Positions 10,890 to 21,416 of a DNA stretch of 64,000 nt are shown here, piece by piece (position 1 is the stretch's first letter; each line of letters begins with the position of its first letter). The notes under the pieces were generated by a model that made no database searches, was not told the DNA's origin, and worked only from the letters and a program-made list of their open reading frames with translations. A program made the position numbers and the translations under genes. The DNA is from Henckelia pumila (taxonomy: Eukaryota; Streptophyta; Magnoliopsida; Lamiales; Gesneriaceae), in the NCBI RefSeq assembly GCF_033568475.1, contig NC_133122.1, positions 188,003,449 to 188,067,448 of the forward strand, read 5' to 3'.

Positions 10890-11258
10890 GTGAAGCAAGA
10901 TACTCAAGCAGTGACCAACCCAATTTGGTTTGATGATGATGACTCAGAGAACCAGGATTGGGAGTGCGAATCAATTCATGTTGAAGATTTAGAGTTGCTT
11001 GAGTCTTCTCTTCTTATTGGACCTCAGTCGGAAGATGTTCTGGAAGAACTTTCGAATGATGGAAATAAGTTACCACTTGATTTTGAGGATGACGGAGTTC
11101 AAGAGTCTATCGATATGAGCTCATCGATAGTATTATCATACACACATTCCCAAGAACCTGACCTTCCATCAATACCAGTTTCAAAAGATATTGGCGAGAG
11201 CCAACATAGATGTTCTCTTCCCATGTTTACCAGCTACTTTGGAGTGTTGTTGAGGTGA
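10890..11258 (+). CDS. H second ORF, acidic, unknown function
   Basis: A 122-residue frame rich in Asp, Glu and Ser (for example WFDDDDSENQDWE, LELLESSLLIGPQSEDVLEE). It ends in MFTSYFGVLLR before TGA. I see no zinc finger, membrane segment or catalytic motif. It follows the Gag fragment by a few bases in the same non-autonomous element, and a frame break may have separated them. It could be the tail of a longer ancestral Gag. It is not recognised as a host gene. Confidence 0.4.
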   Translation: MKQDTQAVTNPIWFDDDDSENQDWECESIHVEDLELLESSLLIGPQSEDVLEELSNDGNKLPLDFEDDGVQESIDMSSSIVLSYTHSQEPDLPSIPVSKDIGESQHRCSLPMFTSYFGVLLR

Positions 11259-12321
11259 CGAGATTGAACTGTATACATCTAGCCAAGATTGAGGGCACAT
11301 GGAACAAAGGCCCATTTGTGGTGTCATATGACACTTATTTTGGGCGTCAACCGCTCTTTGAGGAGTGCTTCTGAGGGTCAAGCTGAAGACTGAAAATCAA
11401 GCGCTGCTTGGGAGGCAACCCAATGAGAGTATTTTCTTCCATATCTTGTATTTGTTTTTCTTTAGTTTATGTTTTTATTTTGCATTTTTACTTACATTGG
11501 GGACAATGTAAGATTCTAAGTATGGGAGAGAGGACTTAGCCAGTCAGTTAGAGCATTTAGCCGTATTTTTGAAATTCACTAGCCTATGATGATGAAGTTT
11601 TGTAAAATTATTTTTGATGAAAATTTGCTCTTGATTGGATATGAGAAACCGTAGGTTGAATAGTGAATAATTTTAAAGACACATGTTTGAACAGTGCACG
11701 ACAATAGGTGTTTGTGGAGTCTGATAGTGTTTTTTTGAACCATGATGATCTTTTTGACTTGACATAAACAATCTTGGGCGCACCTAGAAATTTTTTTTTT
11801 TTACAACTCCATCCGGACCTAGAAAGGATTGAAATCCTAATCCTAAAAGATTAAATTCAAGGCTAAGTATGCGGATTAAATGGGGTTGAAGCTCCATCCG
11901 GGATATAGACGAGGGGATTGGAATTCTAATCCTGTCTTAGTTATAGCTAAGTTAGCGGGTAATTATTGGGGCTAAAGCAATACCGGGTGCAAAATCCGGA
12001 GGTGCGTAATTTTATCTCAAGAGAGTTGTGTTTTTGTTTGAAGATTGTTGGGAGGAATGGGCTCTTGATGGGGATACTCACACTGATTTGTCATAGGTCG
12101 GCGAACAGTCTTAAAACTAACTCTTTTGAAGTTGCATGTAGCTGGAATAACATGACACACACACACGTTCACGCTTGACTGATGGTATATTATGGAAAAT
12201 CAAGAGTATTCATAATTTTGTTTTGTATGTGAAAACTTCTTTGAGGCTGTGATTTCATTATTCATTTGTGTTTATGTTTTGTGTTGCTCGAGGGCGAGCA
12301 AGGTTTAAGTATGAGGGAGTT
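11259..12321 (+). other. H distal internal region, non-coding
   Basis: There is no convincing gene. The conserved landmarks GCGCTGCTTGGGAGGCAACC near 11401-11420 and TTGGGGACAATG near 11497-11508 are typical of the 3' internal part of Tat/Athila elements. The purine-rich GTATGAGGGAG just before the LTR is a weak polypurine tract. Confidence 0.6.
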
Positions 12322-13775
12322 TGATATGTCGATATTTTTCTATGTTTACTTGGATTAAATTATGATGATTAGGTGCATTTTGATTGATTATATTCATGTT
12401 ATAGTTCTTAATCATTGTATGTGATTTGATATAGGAAAAGATAAGAAATGAAACTAAAGATGGAAGAAAGAGCCAAGATAAGAGAAGAATTACGAAGCAG
12501 CAATGATCAGAAAATCATATTTAATTTAAAAAATTCCAAATCCGATCTTTACCGTTCAGAATAAATTCAAGATGTTTTGAAGCATCTGTCCAAATTTCAG
12601 CTCAATCCGATGGCTAGATCTCCGGATATGAATATTTCAAAATCGCTGCTCGCTGGAAAAAAGTCGTGCTCGATCCTACCAACTCAAAGGATCGAGCGCG
12701 AGAAAGAATTTGCAAACACTAAGTTGGATATTTTTGCGCGCTCGATCCAACCAACTTGTACAATCGAGCGCGCCCATGAGAGACGCAGGCAGTAGGTTCA
12801 CCATTTTCTTGGCGCTCGATCCTACCAACTCACAGGATCGAGCGCACTGACTTTTCCGAGAAATCCTTTTAAGTTAGGAAACTTATTTCTTTAGGACTCT
12901 AGTCATATTTAAGGGTTTTTGATCTCGTTTTTTGAGAGGATTGTCAATTTTCTGGACGGCTGAATACGCAAGAAAACATCTGGCAGCTAGGTTCTATCTT
13001 CTCTATTCTTAGATTTTAATCTTTCTAGTTTTTGTACTTGGTTAAGGAAAACCCTTGATTTTATTCACTTTGTGAGATTTTGATTTTCAACGTTTGATTT
13101 TTATCGAGTATCAAGAGTTGTTCTGGTTTATTTCATGCTTGTGTGTTTGATTATTAGATTGATCACCTGATAATTCTTTCGTACAATCTACTGCTAAATT
13201 AGAATTCAAATCCGTAATTGTTTGAGTCATCTAATTTGTGAAGCAACTGCGTTTAATATTTTTTGCTGTTGAATTTGTTAAATCGTAGGAACAACAATTG
13301 GCTAGGCTAAATACATCCGCTGGTGCATGTGTTGTCTAGATTCATCAGTTTCACTCATTTTAATGCTACCGTGAATTTAAATCTAATCGCTGGTATTGGG
13401 TTAATTTATGGGGTAAAGGTTAACTTAGAATGCTGGTGTCTAGTTAACTAAAATTAAGGTAAAACAGAAATTAAATTTCCAATGATGAATATTCAATGTG
13501 AATTAATTATTTTTAGGGAATCGATGATCGAATGAATAATTTCAAGGGTATAGTCGACCGATACCAAGTCTCGTTATTTATTTGATCTTTCTTATTTTAA
13601 TTCTTGCATAGTAGTTTTTGAAATCCAAAAAACCCCTTTTATTTATTTTCAGTATTTTTAAGAACTCACTTAAATTTCACTTTCCTCGTGGGAACGATCT
13701 CTACTCACACTACTGTATTATTTGTTTATCTGATTAAGTCGAGTAATTTGGGCGCGACACGACTAAGCGCTACCA
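12322..13775 (+). repeat. H 3' LTR (1454 bp)
   Basis: It starts TGATATGTCGATA after a purine-rich stretch and ends GACTAAGCGCTACCA. It is collinear with the truncated 5' LTR from 12727 on, with scattered differences, so insertion is not very recent. Three palindromic units lie at 12664-12702, 12732-12770 and 12812-12845; the last is identical to the 12-bp perfect palindrome in the 5' LTR. Confidence 0.85.
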
Positions 13776-13904
13776 GAAAGAGATGAAGATGTTAAAACAA
13801 TGAAGAAAAAAAGGAAAAGGAAAGTAAAGATAATAAGAAATGTTCATGAAATGAGGAGGCAATAACGAACAGTAACTTGTAGCATAAGTGATATTAAGAG
13901 TCAT
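13776..13904 (+). pseudogene. MULE-like transposase gene remnant, zinc-knuckle exon part 1
   Basis: The frame runs through a Lys/Arg-rich stretch, one stop (TAA near 13864) and a decayed zinc knuckle: CSISDIKSH here, continuing NKKAC after the solo LTR at 16494. The spacing is that of Cys-x2-Cys-x4-His-x4-Cys with the second Cys changed to Ser, the form found near the C-terminus of MuDR-type transposases. H ends directly before it, so upstream exons may lie to the left. The family assignment rests on this knuckle and the basic tail, so it is moderate. Confidence 0.45.
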
Positions 13905-16488
13905 TGTAATGACCCTAGATCTTAATCATTTATTTATAATGATTAAGGAATATTTAAAAACACAGATACACTAATTACAAATTATTAACATTAATGCATG
14001 AGAATACATGTAAGATAAAATGCAAGTGAAATTCTATAAGCCTACACGAGAGATTCAAGGAATGGAAGATAAACACATGCAATGAATTAAAGACTAGCAT
14101 GTGGGTTTGTCTTGTCTAGTATCTACCGAATCTGATTGTCCTAGGAGCATGTGCCATATTATTTTTAGTATTTTCAACACATTAAGTGGAGAGAAGGGAG
14201 ATAAGGGATCAGCCATCTCCATGTTTGCATTTAATCATTTTCCAAATTCATTTTCTCTCACCTTCTTGAGTTCTTGAGAAGACCCATCAGCTCCTACTGA
14301 TTACCACGACCAAACCAACCTTTTTCAATTCATTTCTATCTGTCATAAATGTGTTTGTAAGGAGGAAGGGTCGGCTATAAGGTTTGGGGATCAAAGAATC
14401 AAGAAAAGCATCAAATATACCACAAGGTATCACTTGGAGCAAGTTTAGGAGAAGCTTTCGGCCTTATGCTTCCCAAGCTCATACAATTATTTTGATCACT
14501 TCAATCCAATCCTCTTTTAGAGTACTTTAAGGTTATGAAAGGGCTAAGTCTGGTTCTTGAAGGAAGCAACTCAAACAAGCCACTAAAGAGAGCTCTAGAG
14601 CAAGGAGAGCTTGGCTAGCTTGGGTAAGTTGTATCTTCTTCCTTTTCTTGTGGTTTCTTGAGCTTATCATGGACGACCAGAGACTTGGTCATGCTGATTT
14701 TGTAGCCTTGTTTAAGGGATCAAAGGCTTGAACAAGAGTAGCTTGAAGCATAACTTGAAGTATTTTGGGTAAGTTGATGCAACAAGACTAGCTAAGAGCA
14801 AGCTAGAATAGATCTTAATCATTTCTTTTAACATCAACTTCATCATCACCTTCAAAACCAGAAAGTTGGAGCTTTGTCAAGGTAAGAAACTAAGCTAAGT
14901 TATGCTTATGATCTTGACTTAAATATGCTTGGATATCTAGACAAGCTAACTCACTAAAGTTGGTTTTGATGCAAGCTAGAATACAAGTTGAGTTGAGCTT
15001 GGATATGGTCTCCTTTGGACTCTAGGAGTGCACGGCTGTCACCATATATTCAAGAGCAGTGTGTTGCCTTGGTAAGGGCATATTTTACCTCTAAGCATGT
15101 ATGAGCATACATAAAGAAAGGAGGTTAAAGATTTATCAAAGTTCACTTGGTAAACTCATGATTTGAAGGTGTTTGCTTAACTTAAAACTATCAATATTGG
15201 GATCAAGCTCACACCATCATGTAATATGATTAAAAACAAGTGAAACACACTTGATTTAACCCACTAAGGGTTCGGCCACCCTCCCCTAGAGGAGCCATGG
15301 GTTCGGCCATGGGCTTAAGTCGTGAGCCATGATGTGTTTCCAACTTGTATTGGACAATTGTGAATCCTAGGACTTATTGACATCAAATCTCATGGATTGG
15401 TGTGTTTAAACACACAAATAATGAGGTCTTGATGATGGACACCTTACTGGTTTTTGCATGATTAAGCGGACTAAGATGATTTAAAGCAAAAGTTAGAACA
15501 TGGCTTGGTTTTGCTCAAGATTTAGTCCTTGGTATCATGCATGGCTAAGTGTGATTTATTGTATTTTTGCATGTGAATCTTCACCATTAAGGGGGCTGAC
15601 CAGAGGGTTTATTTAAGATGAAAAGTGTGTTCCCAAGTTTATTTCACATATTTGAAGTCTAGGGTGATCTGGGAGTTTATGCGGAGAAACTAGCGCGGTT
15701 GGTGAAATCGATAACGATTTTGGTTTAAGGTACGAAAGTACTGTTCGAGATATCCAGATTGAGTATGCATGTATTATGTGGTTGCATATCTTATATGTTT
15801 TATCTGTATATGCATGACATTATGGTATGTCGCATTCATGAGCATATCGATCCTGTATCTGTTGAGATATCCTATAGTAGGGCGCTCACCCTACGTACGT
15901 GTAGTGGTTGGTTAGACACGCGAGGCTAGTGTCAAATGACGCTTATGGATGGACACATAGCCTAGTGTCGAGTAGCTTGTAAATCCACTGTCGGGTATAT
16001 GAGACACCTCCTGGTGCGACGGTGCAGCGTGCTATATACCTTGGGCCCGGTCTTTGAGCAGTTATATTGATTCTTGACCTTGTGTCTTGGTACCTATATC
16101 ATTTGCATTCATGCACATATATAATATTTGTATACTCATACTCTCGTGCTGAGCGTTTTATGCTCACATCTCGTATTATTTTTGGGGACACCCTATTCCA
16201 TGGGGCAGGTTTGAGGACTGATGATACTGGCGGTTACGACAGGGCATAGACTGCATGTGATTGCAGTGGAGTTGTTTATTTCTATTTGTCTTTGGAATGT
16301 ACCATAATAAATTTAGAACCGAAGATTATTTCGATTTGGTTGTAAATTTTAATTAGGTTACAGATTTCTTTCCTTGGGATTGTAACTAGATTATGGATTC
16401 CGCTGTTTATTTCTGATTATGATTTAATTAAATTAAATGCATGTGTAAGCTCTTGATTAGTAGACGATCACAGGAGCGGGTCGCTACA
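13905..16488 (+). mobile_element. Solo LTR of a Ty3/gypsy (Tekay-type) element, 2584 bp
   Basis: It starts TGTAATGACCCTAG and ends GAGCGGGTCGCTACA. A perfect 5-bp duplication GTCAT flanks it at 13900-13904 and 16489-16493. Removing it and one GTCAT joins the two parts of the MULE-like exon in frame. It shares two blocks with other Tekay-type LTRs here: AGGTACGAAAGTACTGTTCG at 15728-15747 and CCCTATTCCATGGGGCAGGT at 16191-16210. No internal region or second LTR is left, so it arose by recombination between LTRs. Confidence 0.92.
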
Positions 16489-16493
16489 GTCAT

Positions 16494-16685
16494 AATAAGA
16501 AAGCTTGTACTCGAACTGAACCAGTACAACCTATGAAATCCAAACAAATCGAACAGTCAAAATATCCTATAAGTCAGCTGATCGAAGAACTCATAAGTCA
16601 ACCACCATCCAAGTTACAGGTATGTGTTTCAATTATTAATTTTCCATCGTAATGTTTCTAAATAATGTTGTTTCAGGTGAGGAGG
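16494..16685 (+). pseudogene. MULE-like gene remnant, knuckle exon part 2, small intron and start of next exon
   Basis: The frame continues NKKACTRTEPVQPMKSK and SQLIEELISQPPSKLQ to a splice donor at 16620 (CAG/GTATGTG). The intron is 57 bp and ends TTTCAG at 16676. The next exon begins GTGAGGAGG and is cut at 16685 by the large insertion whose duplication is GGAGG. The reading continues at 36979 (VRRNVNFDVNTIGGYV). The preserved splice signals show this was a spliced gene. Confidence 0.45.
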
Positions 16686-16897
16686 TGTAATGACCACGCC
16701 CTCTGCATCTGCCATCATCTAGGCTCAGCTTTGGGTAGTACCAGGATTGAGTTGAACTTGGATATATGCCTGGTGGTCCAAGTTCGAATCTTGGGAAGGG
16801 CAAAAACTCCTCTTTCCAGGTGGGGAGAAGACCATGAGTGAGACCCACCCAGAGCTGAGCCTAGATGATGGCAGATGCAGAGGGTGTGGTCATTATA
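16686..16897 (+). mobile_element. S: tRNA-like short element with 43-bp inverted ends
   Basis: The left arm 16688-16730 and right arm 16853-16895 are inverted copies with one mismatch (left TAATGACCACGCCCTCTGCA...). Between them lies a B-box-like CCAAGTTCGAATCTTGGG (about 16778-16795) and sequence shared with the tRNA-like element at 8946. The transcript could fold into a long hairpin with a loop of about 120 nt. The left end TGTAATGACCAC directly follows GGAGG. A second right-end copy at 36936-36973 ends GTGGTCATTACA and is followed by GGAGG. Confidence 0.65.
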
Positions 16898-18075
16898 TAA
16901 AAGGGCATTCTCTTCAATTTAATGAAGCTATTACATCATAGAAATCATGATTCTTGAATCTCTTGATATCGATTATGAGGTTTTTGTTATTTGACCTTGA
17001 TCGATCTTGATTGACTCTTATTTCTTTGCTAGAGTCTGATTTGATTAATTATTTTTGAGTTTTATGATGCAAGTGAGTTGGTATCACTTAGAATATTTTG
17101 TCATTCAGAATATGTAATTTTGGATGACCTTGATTTGAGAAAGTTCCTTTGAGTCGAGATTCGAGAATTGTTGATCATTTAATGTATATATTCAGTGTAT
17201 TTTGAAGTTTTTGGCTCGTAACTGATAGAAATTTTGATATAGAGTACCAGCAAGATCTATGGGTTGATTGTATGGTTTGCCATTCATTGGGGGAAATAGA
17301 AAGAAGGAATTAGATGACTGCTTGATCGTGTGATTACAGATCTATACTTTATGTGCTTGAGTTTCTAGATAGATACTCAAACAATCAGAAATGTTGCAAT
17401 CCAAGCTATGTGAGATTGGTTTGGAAAGATTAAAGCAACATCGATATTAGATCAAGTAGTTAGAAATTTGATTGAGAACGCTAGATTAAGATATCAGATA
17501 AGACAACAGATCAGAGTAAATAGGTTTTGAGGTGAATAATCGTTTGCTTATGTCAGATATTCTAGAAATGAAATATCAGATTCTGAAAAGGCATACTACA
17601 AACAGATTTCATATCCATTAAGTTGTTCGAAAAATGTATGAATTATTTGGAAAGTAGTATTGGTGAAAGAAAATGAAAGCAGATACGACAGAATTAAAAA
17701 ATACCAATACTAAATTTCCAGTAAAAGAAACAGAAAAGAAAGAACCAAGTGGTTTATATAACAATTTAGTTACTTAAGAGCTAAAATAATATCAACTTTT
17801 TGAAGATTTTAGTTCGAAACTATTCAAATCGTCATGATTTTCTGATTTAGATTGTGGTAGATTTCGACAGATTCAAGAATACGCTGTATTAGATGCGATA
17901 CAGATATGATTAGATAGATTTTAAGACATGAGTAATGTTAAGAGATTAGGAATTATTGAAATCTATTGTCGAGATAGAGACATTAGATTTATTTTCTAGA
18001 TTTTGGCACTGATTGTCAAATGTTCTGAGTGTTAGGTTGTATGAGATTTCATTATACCATTCTCCGATCGATGGA
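16898..18075 (+). other. Decayed retrotransposon sequence, left part of A
   Basis: AT-rich and full of stops. TATATAAAAGGG at about 16892-16903 is TATA-like, and TTGGTATCAC at about 17078-17087 could be a decayed Met-tRNA primer site. The style (GATA/AGA-rich, degenerate) matches 35157-35982, which continues the same element beyond B. No protein domain is recognised with confidence. Confidence 0.45.
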
Positions 18076-18985
18076 TGATGAAACTTAAAATTCGTAATTA
18101 TTTATATGTTAAAAGTTGTGTTTTAAAATTTAAAGTTTCATTAAAATTATGAAGTTGTATTATTTTAAGTGTTGTGTTTATATTTAAATGTTTTACTAAA
18201 AATATTGTATTTTACGGTTTGCGCAGGTTTGATAAAAATAAAATTACTCAAGCTACAGAGGTCATATTGGAGTAATCTCAAATCCTGTAGAATCACAAAA
18301 GAGGAATCTTCAACTTTTTAGAAGACAAGAAATTTTAAAAACCTAATTAAGATGATCAAATTATCAAAAATCAAAAATGAGACAGATTTACTTTTACTAT
18401 GACCAGCTTGTAGTTCAAATATCATAACTATTTCACTTGTTACCCAAAATAGGTGAATTATATGTCCAAACACATCTACACAAAATTTCCTATGTGTGTT
18501 ATGTTGTATGGAAAGGCTGAATCGTTGGTTTAAGGCATAAAACATGCCAATTAAAGTTGGGTCATGGTATTGACATTCAAGGAGACAAGCACCCACCAAC
18601 TTTACTATTCTACATTTAATGAGCCTTGGACTCTTGCTCTCATTTGGCCTATAAATAGATGTGTTGTATAAGCTTTGAGGTGTGCAAAAGTGTAGATAAA
18701 TTTCTCACTTGTAAAATAAATATTGTTTGTGTAAGAATAAGATTTTGAGTGTGCATATTTCTCCAAGTTTAAGTATGAAATTTCTTTTATCCTTACTCTT
18801 GAGTCTTATGTTCATGGCAAGCTAAATCCTTTTATGTCAAGGTGAAAATGTTTCATTGTTGGTCAAGTAAGATTGTTTATATTTTGTATATTTTTTTTTC
18901 TATTTTATTTTGTTTTACTAATTGATCTTTATTTGTAGGTATAATTTGGATGATTTATTGTTATATATTTACATCAAATACTTGG
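18076..18985 (+). repeat. B 5' LTR, first part
   Basis: It begins TGATGAAACTTAAAATTCG and aligns base by base with the 3' LTR from 33245, with few differences. A TATA-like box CCTATAAATAG is at 18649-18658. It is interrupted after CTTGG (18981-18985) by element C. Confidence 0.92.
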
Positions 18986-20374
18986 TGTAGTGACCCTTAC
19001 CCGGATCACCTACTAAACAGAACTTAGGCATGCAATTAACTTAATAAAATAGATATCAGAATAAACTTGAGGAAACCATAAATAACTACAATCCCAAGGA
19101 AAGGAATCTGTAATTTATCCAAATATTATACAACCAAATCGAATAGCTGTATCAACCCAAAACAACAGAAATAAAACCTAGACGAAGCTCCAGCTGGCCA
19201 ACCACTGCCTAGCCCCTCTTGGATCCACCAACCTCGTCCAATCGCAAACCTGCCCCATGGAATAGGGTGTCCAGAAACACAGAGTACGAGACGTGAGCAT
19301 AAAACGCTCAGCACGAGAGTATGAGTATACATGCATGCAAAGTGAACTCCCTATAAACTCGAGGTCAAGGATCAGATAACAGAGACAGACCGGGCCCTGG
19401 TATATAGCACGATGTGCCGTTGCTTCAGGAGGTGGCTCCCATACCATAATACAAGTGGATATTCCGGACCCAAATCGATGGAAGTCCAACCACTAACAGG
19501 ATAGGGAAAAACCCTACTAACAGACATCTCGAAGGAGATAGCTCAGTATGCAAATGAATGCAGCATAAATCAATGACATATAAACCATGCAGTCACATAA
19601 TACATGCATACTCAGTCAGGATATCTCGAACAGTACTTTCGTACCTCAAATTAGTGCAAGCTCTACCAATTCTAGGTCCACGCCTATAGTCTGCTCTACA
19701 CTGCCAAATGATACTATTATCATTATAGCGCTCTAAAAGCCTTAACTAAGCTAAAGCATACTCCTAAATATTTTTAGGAAGCAAAAGCTATACCTTCATC
19801 CGTCGTTAGCCCTTTGCTATCGAGTTCCTCAAAACTAGGCCACAGCTCCGCTACGACGCCTGGATCGCTATGCCACTTTCGGATTCCCCACGGGATGCCT
19901 AGAATTCCCTAGATCTGAGCTGGAAGGCTAAGGAATTGAGAGAGAAGAGGTGATTGGTGCGTCTAAATTTGAATCTCGGCCCTTCTATTTATAAACGGAG
20001 TTCGGTTCGTCCGAACTGTACTTCGGAGCGTCCGAACACGATCGGAGCGTCCGATCTCGACTTCTGATCGTCCGATCCCAATATTACGTCATTGCTTACA
20101 TCAGCATGATAACGTCATCCATGACGACTGTCGGCAGAAAGATCGGAGCGTCCGAACCACTCTTCGGAACGTCCGAACCCTGACTTCGGACCGTCCGATC
20201 CTTAACTTCAGAGCCTCCGAACTCGACAACCTTCAAACCATTTTCAAGTGTTCTGAATCCAATTCCGGACTCCGATAATCCATTAAGAGTTCTCTTAATC
20301 ACGTTTACTCTTACTTAAAAGGATTAATGATTTGATTAACGCTAAATCACTGATTTTGGGTACGGGCTACTACA
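18986..20374 (-). repeat. C 3' LTR (1389 bp)
   Basis: On the plus strand it runs from TGTAGTGACCCTTACC to GGGTACGGGCTACTACA. It holds a cluster of eight 15-bp TTCGGA-N3-TCCGAA-type palindromes (20001-20221) upstream, on the minus strand, of a TATA-like box at 19985-19995. It carries the two conserved LTR blocks at 19248-19267 and 19627-19646. Confidence 0.95.
20001..20221. repeat. Array of 15-bp palindromes TTCGGA-N3-TCCGAA in the C 3' LTR
   Basis: Units at 20001-20015, 20022-20036, 20041-20055, 20062-20076, 20142-20156, 20163-20177, 20185-20199 and 20207-20221. Starts are about 20-22 bp apart, with one 80-bp gap. The consensus is WTCGGANCGTCCGAW. The same array is in the other LTR (26021-26241). 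The regular spacing of about two helical turns suggests protein sites. That is inference. Confidence 0.7.
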
Positions 20375-20388
20375 TTCTCCCCCACTTA
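20375..20388 (-). other. C polypurine tract
   Basis: The minus strand reads AAGTGGGGGAGAA directly before the 3' LTR start. Confidence 0.8.
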
Positions 20389-20508
20389 AGATGTTTCGTC
20401 CTCGAAAACAGATCTTAAGTACTGAATGTAAAACAGAAATCAGAAACATTCTTTATTCAAATCAAACGTTTACAAAATTTTGCAGCTGAATACATCTTAA
20501 GAAAGAAA

Positions 20509-21416
20509 TCAAAACAACTCAGGATGGTCTTCACGCATCCTGTCCTCAAGCTCCCAAGTAGCTTCCTCAGTGTCTCGGCGCTGCCACTGAACTAAAACCA
20601 AAGGAATGACTTTGTTCCGCAAAATCTTATCCTTATAATCTAGGATACGAATAGGTTTCTCAACATAGGTCAAATCCTTGTTCACCTGAACCTCAGACCG
20701 CTGCAGAATATGAGATTTATCCGCCACATACTGTCGCAACAGAGATACATGGAACACGTCGTGAATACTGGATAGATGCGGTGGCAAAGCTAGTCGATAA
20801 GCCAAATCGCCGATGCTCTCCAAGATCTCAAACGGACCGATAAACATGGGAGACAACTTGCCCTTAAGACCAAATCTGAGAATCTTACGGAAAGGTGACA
20901 CTCTCAGAAACACTTTCTCCCCGACATCGAACTGCAAAGGCCTACGCTTGATATTAGCATAGCTGGCCTGACGATCCTGTGCAGTCTTAATCCGTTTCTT
21001 GATCTGATCAACATTGTCTATCTCCTGCTGGATAAACTCCGGTCCCTTAGCCTGTCTCTCCCCCACTTCTTCCCAGAAGAGTGGAGTACGACAACGTCGC
21101 CCGTACAACGTCGCTCGTACAACGCCTCAAAAGGTGCCATCCCAATACTAGTATGACAGTTGTTGTTGTACGCGAACTCGATCAATGGCAAATGATCCTG
21201 CCAGGCTGAACCAAAATTCATGAAGCACGCTCTAAGCATATCCTCCAAAGTACGGATAGTGCGTTCCGACTGACCATCAGTCTCCGGATGATAGGCGGTA
21301 CTCAAACTGAGAGTAGTACCCATCGCACGCTGAACACTCCCCCAAAATCTAGAAGTGAACCTGGGGTCTCGATCGCTGACAATGCTCACAGGCACTCCAT
21401 GAAGTTGAACGATATC
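20509..21416 (-). pseudogene. C integrase core, C-terminal domain and chromodomain-like tail
   Basis: After a TAG at 21419-21417 the frame gives [19 protein letters not shown] with the second catalytic Asp, then [14 protein letters not shown] with the Glu. At about 21085-21125 a 14-bp unit is duplicated in tandem (GTTGTACGAGCGAC, GTTGTACGGGCGAC), which shifts the frame inside FEALYERRC. The downstream frame (from 21108) resumes [18 protein letters not shown]. It continues through SPMFIGPFEILESIGDLAY and SSIHDVFHVSLLRQY to VQWQRRDTEEATWELEDRM, ending in ELF and a stop at 20509. Apart from the duplication and the stop this part is complete. Confidence 0.92.

Larger units (their letters stand above)
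9143..13775 (+). mobile_element. H: non-autonomous Ty3/gypsy element of Tat/Athila type
   Basis: Two LTR copies (9143-10182, 5'-truncated; 12322-13775, full) flank an internal region that begins with an Asp-tRNA-type primer site, TGGCGCCGTTGCC. Only a Gag-like fragment and a second acidic ORF are present; there is no protease, RT or integrase. The distal internal region carries a typical Tat/Athila 3' signature (GCGCTGCTTGGGAGGCAACC, TTGGGGACAATGTAAG). It needed enzymes from a relative to move. It lies against the MULE-like gene at 13776. Confidence 0.8.

Noticed and set aside
9143..13775. Possible CRISPR-like array from the CGATC palindromes
   Set aside because: Only two or three units per LTR, irregular spacers shared between units, and a plant context. 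They are LTR-internal palindromes.
19126..19489. Frames of 68 and 103 residues on the minus strand, repeated at 25146-25509
   Set aside because: They are duplicated only because both lie in the LTRs of element C. The similarity to frames in other LTRs comes from a conserved nucleotide block, not from a protein.
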